64,000 nt of DNA from Lepidodermella squamata (lineage: Eukaryota; Gastrotricha), in NCBI GenBank assembly GCA_047495785.1, contig JBLDXI010000032.1, positions 4,030,001 through 4,094,000 on the forward strand, given 5' to 3'. Position 1 is the stretch's first letter; every line of letters starts with the position of its first letter. The notes under the pieces were generated by a model. It saw only the letters and a program-made list of their open reading frames with translations, was not told the origin of the DNA and made no database searches. The position numbers and the translations under genes are program-made. Below, piece after piece: positions 50,423 through 61,650 of the stretch.

Positions 50423-50707
50423 TTAGTCAATGTGATCAGTTAGAGTTGATTTCGGCGGAAATTTTCGGTGGGAAAATATCGGCGTGTTGTAACGCCGTTG
50501 CGGCAGTTTGTGCCTTCGCTCGGCTCGATCGAGCAGGCGCTGAACGCTGTCGGCCATGCCGAATTTGCGCAGGGCTTCGATGATGCTAGGCTCGATGTCC
50601 TTCGACAGTGATTGTACTTGGTTGAAAGATATCGAGGCTGGTGCTGCTTGTAAAGTCAAAACTGCGACTGCAGCGAGTTGTAGCGCGATTATCAGGGCGA
50701 TATTCAT
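50423..50707 (-). CDS. RRYxxxIFS peptide precursor, copy 3
   Basis: 94 residues from the ATG at 50707, which begins a signal peptide (MNIALIIALQLAAVAVLTLQA). An amphipathic helix (IEPSIIEALRKFGMADSVQRLL) precedes KLPQRRYNTPIFSHRKF. All three copies therefore have a helix with LxxLG/F and then RRY-x-x-[PQ]-IFS. A minus-strand TATTTAAAT at 50806-50814 lies about 100 bp upstream. Not matched to a named peptide family. Confidence 0.67.
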   Translation of the reverse strand: MNIALIIALQLAAVAVLTLQAAPASISFNQVQSLSKDIEPSIIEALRKFGMADSVQRLLDRAERRHKLPQRRYNTPIFSHRKFPPKSTLTDHID

Positions 50708-51299
50708 GACTTGAAAATGAAGATTCAAGTTTTAAAAATGAGATCTATCGAAAAAATGAGAGGCACTTTCGAGGGCTGGATGGATAACTTGACACCTTCC
50801 TACTCATTTAAATACCCTTTAAATTATCCAGACACACCTTTCAAGAACTAATTAACATCAAACGGCGGAGAAATAGCAGGCCATTAGTTGATTGAGTACT
50901 TATTACTAATTGATTGGATGACAAAGTAGGAAAAAGGTCAAGTTTTCAATACGTTTTGTCTTTTGTCTTTGTAAATGTGACGGATCGGCTTGTCCAAAAA
51001 TAATTATCCCGGCTTTTTCGTGCTAATGCGCGATCAAACACGCGTTACCTTTCCAGAAAAATTAGAGCTAACGCAGGAATGACCGAATTAATCTGAAGTC
51101 GATGCTAATCAAAGCAGAACGACTTATCGAGCAAAAAATTGAATTTTATGTCTAAAAAGAGTTGGATTTTATTTTTAGGGAGAGACATATTTTCTTTACA
51201 GCGACTGCATATATAACATAAATAGAGCGATTTTAGAGAGCAGCCCATAAAAAGCAAATTACAACTGACTGTTTTTATGTCAACTGATTGAAATATTTT
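50708..51299. other. intergenic
   Basis: About 590 AT-rich bases. It holds the TATTTAAAT promoter candidate for the gene at 50423-50707. Nothing else is seen. Confidence 0.35.
50806..50814 (-). promoter_or_regulatory. TATA-like box
   Basis: TATTTAAAT on the minus strand, about 100 bp before the ATG at 50707. Confidence 0.35.
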
Positions 51300-53153
51300 T
51301 CATTGAGCATCTTTGGCAGAGACTTGATCCTTCACGTGGTTCAGCGCGTCTTTCGTGGCTTCAGCTTTCGTTTTGTTACAGAAGTTACGCAAACAGAACT
51401 CGTTTCCGCTGCGACGGAAAGGGCAAGATATATCAATTTCATCGGAAAATAATGTTTTTTCCACTCACCATCGTGGATTGCAGCGGAAAACGCATCGATC
51501 GCGAACACACGGATGCGCTTCGCTTTCAACCTCGAACGGGATGCGGTAACATGCCGCTGTTTCATTCGCGCATATCTGCTCTTGACTCAACGGAGGCGTG
51601 TCGCTTGGTAGGAGGAAATATGAGTCTAAACAGCATAATCTCAAAATAAAATCTCGAAAACGTGCACATGAAACCAACCAGTGATAGCAGTCTCTGCCTC
51701 CACTTTCGAGTTGCTTATTGTTCCGTAAATTTTGTCTAGAGTTGGGTGTCTTGAAATATTCAGTCACAAATAGTTTCAATTTCGCTTACCGAGCATGGGT
51801 TTTAGTGAGTTTTCTTTTTGCGACCATTGGCCATTAGGCAACATAACGCGGCAAGATATTTGATAATCTCCGACTAGAAGATTGGACGACAATTCGGAAT
51901 GTAAGGCTTTGCACTCGGTTCCTTCGACTAGCAGTTGATTTCGCTTTAGTTCCAACCCCAGAGCTCGGGTGCTGTTTCGCGTGTTGTAGGTCGGCCATTC
52001 CGTAGAATAGATCGACCAGTCGAAAGTCAAATTTTTTGCATTGGGACACGCGCCAGCATGGCAGGTGAACAAGCACCCGGAACTCTCCGTATCGGGAATA
52101 TTCACTTTTTCAACTGTCAATCACATTTTCAAAAATTCGAAAATTAATGAATGTTTCGAAAATTACGGGAGATCTCTGAGACAACAGGTTCAAAGGTTAG
52201 ATTGAGGCGGAAATACGCTTGTTCCATCATTTCAGTCCCAAGTGCCGCTATAGCCGATCCTTTGATCTCACAGATGTCGTGCTCAATCAACCGAGCCCGT
52301 TTGAAATTGAAGCGATATTTAAAACCGCCAGGAAAATGTCTAAAAAATTAAATAAAAAATCCTCCTCAAATTAAGGGAAATTATTAAAAAATTACGGTAT
52401 TGGGCTGATGGGATGGGGTTCGCCAGCTGAGTGAATAAAATGATAGCCATAGTTATCATTCGCCGACTCGAATTCGGGCACGTAGAACATGAAGTCTTCA
52501 TTTGAATCGGTTGAGTTCGGATTGTGACCTCTGCCGACATGGAAAACAATGCTCAAACGGCCGGCTGGAACCGTGACAGCAGCGTCGAAAAACTGCAAGC
52601 CGTCTTTCGTTTTCTCTTCGAAAGATTCGATCACGTCAGTTTGACTGACAAAATCTATACCGAAAATCTTCGGTTTCACTGAAAAATATTAGGTTAATAT
52701 CTCGTGAATTTTTTATTGAAATTTTTTACCGCCTATCGCAAGATTCCAGTCGTTTTTGCCGTTTGTTTCGTAGCTTTTGTAGATAGTGACCGTGTCAGAG
52801 CAAACGGCGTAGTAATTTCCGTTTGCTGCACTTGTCAAATTGCGCGTCGTGAAGTGGGACATAGTTTTCGGGGCGGATTTCGGCCCGTGGACGCTTGCCC
52901 ACCAACAACCGCGCCCGAAATGACAACACGCATCGGCGCCAGTTTTGAAAAACTTGATATTTTTGCAGGGTGGGGAAAATGCGATAGTCACAGACGCTGT
53001 TTCGCCGTAATTTATCCAGGGCGGGTTAGCAGCGATCCATTCAATCACGCCCTCTTCACCTATAATAACAATCGATTAAGCGGAAAATTCTTTCAATAAA
53101 ATTTTACCTGCTACGATGGATCTGAGTAATATTATTGCGAAAATTGTTCGCAT
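51300..53153 (-). CDS. secreted multi-exon Cys-containing protein, function unknown
   Basis: Seven exons on the minus strand; the boundaries at 53108, 53059, 52730 and 51480 phase correctly. Exon 1 (53108-53153) is a signal peptide (MRTIFAIILLRSIVAG). Exon 2 carries a Trp- and Cys-rich segment (SPPCKNIKFF, DACCHFGRGCWW). Exon 3 (about 52390-52680) has VTVPAGRLSIVFHVGRGHN. Exon 4 is around 52150-52340. Exon 5 holds GCLFTCHAGACPNAKN and ECKALHSELSS. Exons 6 and 7 have CANETAACYRIP, CVRDRCVFRC and FCLRNFCNK. Total length is about 480 residues with roughly 20 cysteines and no membrane span. It reads as a secreted or extracellular-matrix protein. No domain family is recognised. Confidence 0.7.
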
Positions 53154-53412
53154 TTTGTCGACAAAAAAAATGGAGCTGGGCAATATTTTTTGGGCCGGAG
53201 TTATTTTTGCGCGTATATCGAGAGAGCGTTAGGCGCGCAAAATTTTTCACGCGCTCTGGTGACGACGATATAGTACTGTCGAGGTGACACAGTCGTGAAT
53301 GCGGGTAATTAAGGCGTTGGATTAGTTCTCGCTCTTCCGTGGTTGTTTGCCATTAAAACTGAAGTGTGTTATTTTTATTCCGCGGTGTATTGTTGTAATG
53401 ATACCGGCAGAT

Positions 53413-53449
53413 GCACACACACACACGACCACACATACACACTCACACT
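53413..53449 (+). repeat. imperfect CA microsatellite
   Basis: CA dinucleotide runs interrupted by GA, TA and TC. Confidence 0.75.
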
Positions 53450-54328
53450 GGGCGAAATTATTGCTATCTTGGCAGTCAAGAAGACACCGCGGACTAGGTC
53501 ATCTTGGCACGCGCTGCCATTTATCTTTAAAGTGATGCAAATAAAACACTAAAATTGAGGTTATAACAAGGTAAAGTGAGCAAAAATTGTTGCGCCAGCG
53601 TGTTGTGAACAACAATAGATTTGTGTTTTTGCAATAAGCGGTTATTTATTATTTTAATGGCTGTCGATGTGTTTGCTGCTGCTGTTCTGTGAACAGCGAG
53701 ATTATCGGAAAGTCGCACAACACGCCGCCTGGCCATTTAATTAGCTTCAATTTTTGACGGCCGTCTTTTCGCAAACACGCCCGCGAAACGAACAAACGTG
53801 TCGTGGGCGGATGTGGGCGTAAACATCGTAAACTACGTTTGCTCTTCAAGCACAAGGCTGGTTGCTTTAATACCTGTCAAGAGCCACTGTGGCTACTACT
53901 GCTCTTTCAATGATTAATTCATGCCATCGCATGAGCGCGCGAAAAATAATTGCGCGACGTGGCGAATAATACGAAAAGTGAAAAATAAGTGAATAAGGCC
54001 GACGTTTCTTTGTGGACACCTTGTTCGATTTGTTTGTTTGTATCGAAAATAGCGGCGCAGGCCGCGGTGGAGTGCGCACAGAGGCACATTCCCGATCTAA
54101 ATTTTTTCGGGCGAACATGCAGTTTTTCACAACTAACAAGTAAGCGGGGCCCCGGCGAATGACGAGACCCAATTGGCTAAAAGCGAGGAAAATGAGCGGT
54201 TTTCAACAGCAATAATCAAATGTGACCGCCACATTATTTGCATATTCGTCATCTGGCGTGCGAGATGGAAAAAAGCAAGCGAGAAAAGTCTGCTAAATTG
54301 GAATTGAATAATTTTTCATTGAGTTTAT

Positions 54329-54949
54329 GCAGTCGAAACTGCGGTGGAGCAAGTTATCACTCCCGGACCCGCCGCCCTCGAGGCAAGTTCTGACGTCTAG
54401 GAACAGTCATCACTTCCTGTCTTGAACAGGAGCGGGGGATGAACCTTGAGTTCTGATTCCGAATTAACAATGATTTTTCAATCAGCCGGTATTTTTAGCC
54501 AATGCATTGCTTTATCATTCGGTAGATTTACATATTCCGTTCTTTTTGTCCTGATTTATAGCTTGCGCCGCTTTATTAACAGCAATAAAACAATATTGAT
54601 GACAAGAAAAACAATGATTGCCCTAGTAAGGCCATTTTATGCGATAAAATTAGCAGTTTGCACTGCGGTGGAGTAGGTCACTCCCGATCTCGCCTTGGTT
54701 CAACTGGTGGTATAGTACTCACACAGTTGATGTCTAGTGGTAGGGGACTCGAATTTTTACGTCCGAGCCCGTCGAATTTCAAAGATTTCAGGAACACGTC
54801 CTATTGTGAAGTTATCGCATTCAGAAAGTCCAATTTGCATATTCTCGTGCGCATTTTAATCTCGTTTACGTTTTTTTTCTTTTGAAATAAAATTGGCAGT
54901 GTTAAACTGCCGTGGAGCCGACAGCAACCTAAACGACTCCCGGACCGCC
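54329..54949 (+). repeat. three dispersed copies of a hairpin-led motif
   Basis: Copies start at 54329, 54653 and 54896. Each begins GCAGT-n4/5-ACTGC (a small hairpin), is followed by a GTGGAG core, and then reaches ACTCCCG after 9 to 25 bases. Spacing is 243-324 bp. Downstream parts differ. It could be a short interspersed element or a structured RNA. No RNA family is recognised. Confidence 0.5.
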
Positions 54950-55716
54950 TAACCCCAACTTGGGGCCGGCTCCTAGCTATAGGGGGCTCCGCCTATACCC
55001 TGTAAAGGGCATGGCACAATGAATTGGACATCTCTAGTGCGACTCACGCCGGACTCCGGAGCAAGCGCGGGATTTTCGGAAAATCCGATTATTGCTAGAA
55101 AATGAACGGCAAGCCGTCGTAAAAATACATCTCTTGAACCTTTGTCGATTTAATTTGCCTTTTCGCAAATCGAAGACAATCTACGCCGATTTTTTTTATG
55201 GTGCTGGGGTAGTGTAATCACGTTATATCGCCGAAAAAAATAAACAAAAAATCGACCAACACACCAAAGAAAAAAAGATTGATGCGCTCTCATAGTTTTT
55301 CTTTTTCAAAACAAGATGCAATTTGTCATGGCAAATTTAAAAATCTAAAGAATATTTAAAATTAAACAGTATCTAATGCTGAATTCAGCAACTTTGTGAC
55401 CAAACAAGACAGCACCCGTTGCGATTTATTCTCACACGACACAACGTGTTACGTAATAACTAGCCGTATTACAGTCACTCCGAACCGAACTCAACGCTGC
55501 GTGATTACTTTCCATTTGTTCACGAATCTTTATCACCTATTGAAATGAATCTCGTTGGGAAGAAGTTCAAGGTAACTAAGAATTGCTAGGGTACTGATTT
55601 TAATGGAGAATTTTTTATCCAGATCTCTCAGTGCCTTCATTGCAAGTCGATATTTTTGACCCCTAATATTTTTCGCAATAGCCAACGCCTTATTCAGCCA
55701 GAATTTATCGAAATCG

Positions 55717-56712
55717 TTGATTATTTGGCTAGGAACTCCCATTGCGACTATTGTGGAAAATTCGAAGCTTTGCTGGAGCTTTCAAGTTAATAATTTGATA
55801 GTCTTATTTTACATTTCAGCGCTATCTTTCATTTCAGATTCGGTTGAATTCAAAAGTCAGCTAGAATCCGAGTCGTTCCTATCGACAGTTGGTGACTTGA
55901 AGCTTTTCGTTATCGATCGGCAAAATGTCGTCGATTACGTGAAATCGAAGCTCGTAACAAGCCGCATCTGTCCCGTCGATCCTCAGCAACTTCATTCAGC
56001 CGCAACCGCTGGAAATCTCGCGTTACTCAAGCTGCTATTCGATGCCGTGCCCGTCGATTTCCACGAATGTCTACTCGCAGACCGCGAAAGCGGCAAATCT
56101 ATCCTAATGGAAGCCGCTGAACACGGCCACGGCGAATTGGTCGAATTTCTGATCAAAATTTGGCACTTTTCTCGCCATTTCTCACCGCCTATTTTGGGTT
56201 ACGATTTCACCCGATTCGACTCATCAATGGCACTATACCTAGCCTCTGCTAATGGCCATTTACCTGCTGTTCGAAGCCTCGTTGAAACCGACCCATCGAT
56301 TTTATCAGTTAACAATAACGCGAATTCAGCGCTGTTCTGCGCAGCCGATAATGGTCAGATTGAAGTTGTAAAGTATCTGTGCGAAGAGGGTTTTGTTACC
56401 TTGCGGTTTAGATCCGGCTTCTGGAATGTGGCAATATTAGCCGCGTTTGCCGGTGATCATTTGAAGCTGCTTGATTACATGATCAAATTTGGCGATTCGA
56501 ATGCGAAAAAATTCTACTCATCGCCCATCGATTTGTACAATGCGGTTTTGCTGCACGAACTTCCCGGACAAAAGCTGTGGCTGCTCAAAATTGGACAGCT
56601 TGAGATTGACGTCAGAGCCGGTAATGACGGTGAAAATTGCCGATTGTCAGACTATCTCATAAACCGCTTTGCAGCAAACGACAGGGTTCGCCACTTGAAA
56701 ATTTTCACCTGA
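55717..56712 (+). CDS. ankyrin-repeat protein
   Basis: The open frame encodes about 331 residues. Ankyrin-like repeats are visible: QQLHSAATAGNLALLKLLF, GKSILMEAAEHGHGELVEFL, SMALYLASANGHLPAVRSLV, NSALFCAADNGQIEVVKYLC and a weaker fifth near WNVAILAAFAGDHLKLLDYM. The N-terminal 40 residues before DSVEFKSQLESE look non-coding or intronic (CATTTCAG at 55831-55838 is acceptor-like), so the true start is uncertain. Ankyrin repeats mediate protein binding; the partner is unknown. It lies about 300 bp before a GPCR gene, and a decayed copy precedes the second GPCR, so the pair was duplicated as a unit. Confidence 0.75.
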   Translation: MIIWLGTPIATIVENSKLCWSFQVNNLIVLFYISALSFISDSVEFKSQLESESFLSTVGDLKLFVIDRQNVVDYVKSKLVTSRICPVDPQQLHSAATAGNLALLKLLFDAVPVDFHECLLADRESGKSILMEAAEHGHGELVEFLIKIWHFSRHFSPPILGYDFTRFDSSMALYLASANGHLPAVRSLVETDPSILSVNNNANSALFCAADNGQIEVVKYLCEEGFVTLRFRSGFWNVAILAAFAGDHLKLLDYMIKFGDSNAKKFYSSPIDLYNAVLLHELPGQKLWLLKIGQLEIDVRAGNDGENCRLSDYLINRFAANDRVRHLKIFT

Positions 56713-57010
56713 AATAAAGTGAACTAATCGAACGTTTCACCAACTTCCTTTATTCGATACTTGAAGTATACTGCTTTGTGAAAGCTGTGATCAATAAAAA
56801 AATCTTAGAGATTTCCTTTGTCGTTTTTGCTTGGTTCATACTATGTGGTATTTAGGCTAGAAGGTGTCGAAGGTTCCTTGCGCATGTTCAATTCGGAAGT
56901 GCGCACATCACGCATGGGCGAAATCAGCGCACGCTTTCCTGTCTGAACGGTGAAATTTTTTTCCTACAAATCAAACACGTGAATTTTTGTCTTAAAACGA
57001 GGAGGTATCT

Positions 57011-59847
57011 ATGATAATTCAACCTATCATTCTTATTGCTGCTTTCTCCGAAATCGCCGCGATATTTTACGATGAAACCTCCGTTTTCAACTCAGTGGTA
57101 AACATGAGTTTTCCTATGCCCAAATACATAACCGGGCAAAGCTTTACAAATTCCTCGACTCGAAAGGTCGTTACCATATTAGCGTCCGTAAACTATGAGG
57201 GGGAATACCCTATAGGCCCACTTTGCACGAAATCGATGGAAATAGCACTGGATCAGCTTAGAAAGCGACCTGATTGGTTGATCGATTACGAAGTTGCCAT
57301 CCAGCCTATTGACGATAAGGTAATATTCCGCGTAAAACCTGACAAATTGACGATTAATCAATTTCAGTGCCGCGATGATGCTACGATTTCAGCATTCATG
57401 TCTGAAATCGAGAATAATAACGACGCAGCATACAACAGGCTACCGTTCGTAATTGTTCCCCAATGTATAACATTTGGGCAATTAATCACTTCGGCTGCAA
57501 TTAAACATTACAATTTCGTTGGGGTTGGCAGCAATTATTTTCATAAAATATAATCGGCCTAAAATTATTATTTCGCTCAGATAACTTCAGGGCAAGGTTC
57601 GTCACTTTTAACAGATGATCGACATCGATTCAGTGAGGCATTCAGCTTGGGAATTCCACCGGAGCAAGTTTACACTGCGCTATTTGACTTCATGTCCTTT
57701 TTTGGCTGGAATCGATTTGCAATTTTATCAGAAATAAGTTCCTACTTCAATGGAATCGACCGATTTATTCCAGCGTTGTTAACAAGCCGTAAAATGAACC
57801 TGATTTGGATTGGGAAAGTCACGTACAAATCGACTAATGCTGATGAAATGCTGACAGCGTTTCAGGAAATGGAGCGGTATGACCCGCGAATCGTCCTGAT
57901 CCACAGCGATTCTCCAGTATCTGTGGCTTGTTGGCTTGCTCGATTTGGGTTTGCCGCGCCCAATCGCGTGATTATTCAAACTTCGTGGAGCTACTTTGAC
58001 CCTCTCACTGCTGAAATTCCCGAGTATGTCCGCAGATGGTGTTCAGTCGAAATGTTGATCGAAGTAGTCAGGAGTTCATTCTACTTCGGCGATGGAATTA
58101 TCAAGGATGTGAGAGGCGACGAGGCACTTGATTCGGCCGGATTAGCCGGGTCTGAATTGTTCGAAAAACTCAAGGAGAGAGTGGTAGATGCAGAAAGCGA
58201 TTTCTCCTTCTACATTTGGCCTCCGTTTTGCTACGATGAAGCCCTGTATGCGGGACTTGTTCTGAACGAAGCCGAAAAGTTGCTGACACTAAGTAATTCC
58301 AAATGAATGACAATTTCTAATTTTGCACATGTTTACACAATATTAGGGAACCAAACTTTATCAGACTGGACGACTGATTCAGTGAATTTCCAGATGAGAG
58401 GTGCAGAGATTCGTGATGTTTTGAAATCGGCGATTTATGCCACCAGGATGAATGGGTCGAAATCTGAAGTAATCTTCGACCCCAAAACGTCTACGAACAG
58501 CTTGGGATACACTCCGATAACATTCACGCAGGGGCAGTGGAACGGCAACGAGAGTGATAACGTCATGTTTGGATATCATAAGTCGAACGAGCGAGTTAAT
58601 CCTGTGATAATAAATAAGGAGAAATTGGTCTGGAGGACCGTTGATGAACTTCCTCCAAAAGATTCGATCAGTATCGTGATTGTCCAAATTGACTCGGTAT
58701 CTCTGAACAAACGGTCACTTTTCGTAGGTGAGCAATTTTCGTTTTGTCTAAGCTGGTTAGTATGTTTTCCCGACATTTTCTAGCATTGAGTATTCTGATC
58801 CTCGGACTATGTGCCTTGCTTCTCATTCTTTCTGCGGTTGCATCAAAGAGAAAACTCAGGTGGATGCGGAGAAAAACCGTGCAATTTTCATTCTGGGATG
58901 CGTCGGTCTTGATCGGAAACATGTTGATGATTTCACATACGTTTGCGATTCCCTCATCCGAAGCTATTATGCTACGCTGCTCCATCGTATTGTGCATAAC
59001 AGTTTTAGGATTTGCTATCACTTGGATGGGCTTATTCTCAAATGTGTGGGAAGCTTACAAGAATGCAAAGTCAAAAGGACACGGAAAAACTCGTTTTGCA
59101 GTAGCATACTACAATGCCGTTCAAATTTCGCGTAAATACTCAGCGAGATCTACAAAATTATTAGCCGCGTTTTTCTCCTTTTTCGTCTGTGTCAACTTCG
59201 GTATAATCATAGCGATGGTAAATTTGGGCTTCGTTGGTGTTGAAATGTCATTCTTGGATGCGGTGCCATCCAGGTTAGACTCGAGCGTAGTATTCCAGCC
59301 ATTTCGTTATGAATGCGCCCTCGAGCTGGATCTTTCAACTACCGGACTGTTTTGTGCCTTGGTCTCAATTCATTCGATCCTCATAATGGCTTGCGTTGTA
59401 CAGGCGTTCAAGGTTCAGGTCAAAAAGAAGGCTTTGTCGATGGACAAGGGAGCAGCAAAAGCTGCCATGTGCATATTTTGCCAAATGAGCTTGATAGTTG
59501 CCTCCGTCTTCCTCGCCATCGTCGGTTCAAGAAACTATGAATTCATCCAAATAGTGGTATCTTCTTATACCATCCTAACAGCAGCGGTTAATATGTCTTT
59601 CTTATACCTTGCAAAGGTATGTTGGGCCATTTCAGTTTTAAAGACTAATTTAGCTGTTATTTTCAATTTTAAATAGTTTATCCCGTTGCTATCATGCAGA
59701 ATACCGCTCGTTATTAGGAGTAGATCTTCTGGGGTACTACCTGAGCGGCGAGATTTACAGCAACAAGTATCGCCGCCGTCATCCAACGTCTCAATTCAAA
59801 AAAGGGTTTCCGTCTTTTTTAGTCGACGCCGTCACGAAATGAGATAA
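57011..59847 (+). CDS. class C GPCR, GABA-B-receptor-like (copy 1)
   Basis: Six exons phase exactly: 57011-57319, 57368-57517, 57581-58292, 58347-58727, 58784-59616 and 59677-59847, giving 851 residues. Signal peptide over about residues 1-18. A periplasmic-binding-protein-like extracellular domain (PLCTKSMEIALDQL; SGQGSSLLTDD; FTQGQWNGNES) passes straight to the membrane domain without the Cys-rich domain of glutamate-type receptors, hence GABA-B-like. Exon 5 holds the seven spans, from LALSILILGLCALLLILS to SFLYLAK, including WDASVLIGNMLM and LFCALVSIHSILIMACVVQAF. The tail is about 57 residues with no coiled coil. The ligand is unknown; the ligand-binding half is divergent. The donor of exon 2 (GTTGGG) is the least certain. 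Confidence 0.87.
58345..58613 (+). repeat. 269-bp tract identical to 63199-63467
   Basis: From the acceptor AG of exon 4 to a GTGATAATAA, this stretch equals the one in GPCR copy 2 base for base by eye. The intron just upstream and the coding sequence just downstream differ. Consistent with gene conversion. Confidence 0.85.
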
Positions 59848-59906
59848 ACCTTAGCGAAATTGCGTGGATTTTCACATTTTTCAATTATATAGCTTTAAAA
59901 TACATT

Positions 59907-60503
59907 GGGGGTTATTTTCGAAGCTGTCTTTATGATAAAGTCGACTCTATCGATAAAGTCGGCTTTATCTCCTAAAGTCGACTTTAGCTAAAGTTAGCTG
60001 ATCTCAGCTAGTTTATGTGATAGACATAGAGGTAGCTTTGTCCACAACGTGATTTTCGAAGATAAAGCCGACTTTATTTATAAAAAGTCGTATTTATCCT
60101 GCATATATAAATGTACTAGAGCCGATAAAGACGACCATCCTCGTCTTTATCGTCTTAAAGTCGGCTTTATCGGCATATTTTTGTCCCCAGACGAATGATT
60201 TGACCCTAAAAGCTCTTGTTCGACGTCGTTTTTTTTATGATTTATCACAACAAAAAACTGGCAAAAAGTAGGTCATGGCTAATGATGAGCGATTTATGAT
60301 ACCGCCATTCAATAATTTCTACGATATATCATGGCAAAGCTGACTTTACGCAATAAAGTCGACTTTAGCAAAAGACGGCTTCGAAAATGCTCCCCCTTAA
60401 AGTCGACTCTAACAATAATGTCGGCTTTATCGTCTGCAGATAAAGCCGACTTTATGGGATAAAGTTGACTTTATCGATAAAGACAGCTTCGAAAATAACC
60501 CCC
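59907..60503. mobile_element. MITE-like element with 27-bp perfect terminal inverted repeats
   Basis: The left end GGGGGTTATTTTCGAAGCTG (continuing to 59933) is repeated exactly in inverse at 60477-60503. It is flanked by ATT on both sides (or CATTG if the repeat starts one base inward), a likely target-site duplication. The interior is full of the palindrome AAAGTCGACTTTA and variants (AAAGTCGGCTTTAT), and has no transposase. At 597 bp it is a non-autonomous DNA transposon. Confidence 0.75.
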
Positions 60504-61250
60504 ATTGTCTGTAGTACCTCACAATATTACAGACATGCTGTAGGAACGAACATAAACATCACATCGATGGCGACGTTGAATAACTTGGATTTAGTCTTAT
60601 TTACATCCAATTGATAGAAGTCCGATTTTTGGGATCACCACGGTGAAAGTTTATTATTTACATCAATTTCAAGGTAATAGGTGGCAAGTAAAAAGTTTTT
60701 GCCTCTTCATTTACGTTAAAAACCCGCTTTTTATTTGTGTGGCCTTGAAACGGATGTAAACAAGCCTGAATCCGAGTTATTCAAAGTCGCTAACGACATT
60801 ATTGCTGCGTTAATGTCTCCTATACACTCGGGACGGCTATGCCAGTCACCTGCATTCAGTCTTGAGACCTAACGTCTTCAATCTAAAATTGATGTTCAAA
60901 TGTAGACAGCGTGTCGCTAACGATACCCATTAGTTTCAATCAACGATATTCGATTTCACTTACAGTTGAAAGCACGAAACTTGCTTAAATGCAGAGGAAG
61001 CAGGATCAAAGATTGAAGATCGGGGAAAGTATGACGGGGGAACGTAAAACGAACAAAAATGTTTGTTGAACGGGGGAACGTTTGTTAGTATTTTTGTATG
61101 TCCTGGAGCCCGCGCCCGTTTCGTGCGCGCGTTATCAACTCTCACGTACTTCGGCCGCGAGAGATCTACGAGATGGAGCGAGCGGAGTCGAGTTGATCTC
61201 GTGCGGCCGTGGTCTCGCCATCTGTATCCATACGATAAGGTACTATCGGC

Positions 61251-61288
61251 ACTCTTTGAGCTGCTGAATATTCAGTAGCTCAAAGAGT
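61251..61288. repeat. 38-bp near-perfect palindrome
   Basis: ACTCTTTGAGCTGCTGAA is followed by TATTCAGTAGCTCAAAGAGT; one mismatch between arms and almost no loop. It could form a cruciform or hairpin. Function unknown. Confidence 0.7.
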
Positions 61289-61533
61289 CACTCGGCCACT
61301 CGGCAGTCTAAGCTCCACCCACCGCCGTGCCCTGCCATTTCACGGTCATGACCCCGCATGGTTTTATTACACCTAATTTGCATGTTTTGCCGCAACACGC
61401 TTTTCCTGGCCAATGAAGTTCACCCACAACCCAGTGGGCGGAGCTGAGAGTCGTGTCGTAGCTTTTTTTAGCGTCGTACATGGGCGCGCTGTAGTAAATG
61501 TGTCGTAATATAGATGTGTCGCTGAAGCTGCTT

Positions 61534-61650
61534 AGATCAAATTTGGCGATTCAAATGCGAACAAATTCTACTCATCGCCCATCGATTTGCTGCACGAATT
61601 TCCATACTTGAAAATACATTCTTTGAGAAAGCTTCAAGTTCCAATAAAAT
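61534..61650 (+). pseudogene. remnant of a duplicated ankyrin-repeat gene
   Basis: ATCAAATTTGGCGATTCAAA and TCTACTCATCGCCCATCGAT match the end of the ankyrin gene at about 56482-56560. The copy lacks bases between that point and ATACTTGAA (56756 in the parent) and carries no open frame. It sits upstream of GPCR copy 2, as the intact gene does upstream of copy 1. Confidence 0.75.

Larger units (their letters stand above)
53154..55716. other. large gene-poor divergent intergenic region
   Basis: 2.5 kb between divergent genes. Contains a CA-rich stretch (53413-53449) and three copies of a structured motif (54329-54949). An open frame on the minus strand at 55533-55742 overlaps the start of the next gene. 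No tRNA or snRNA could be supported. Confidence 0.45.

Noticed and set aside
53413-53449. CA repeat as a regulatory site
   Set aside because: A simple microsatellite; no further evidence.
54690-54775. tRNA-like stretch (GGTTCAACTGGTGGTATAG and GGGGACTCGAA)
   Set aside because: Could not be folded into a cloverleaf with matching acceptor arms; only box-like pieces are present.
55533-55742. Minus-strand frame of 69 codons next to the ankyrin gene
   Set aside because: Helical-looking, but it overlaps the ankyrin gene's upstream exon region and has no leader or homologue in the window. Kept only as a note.
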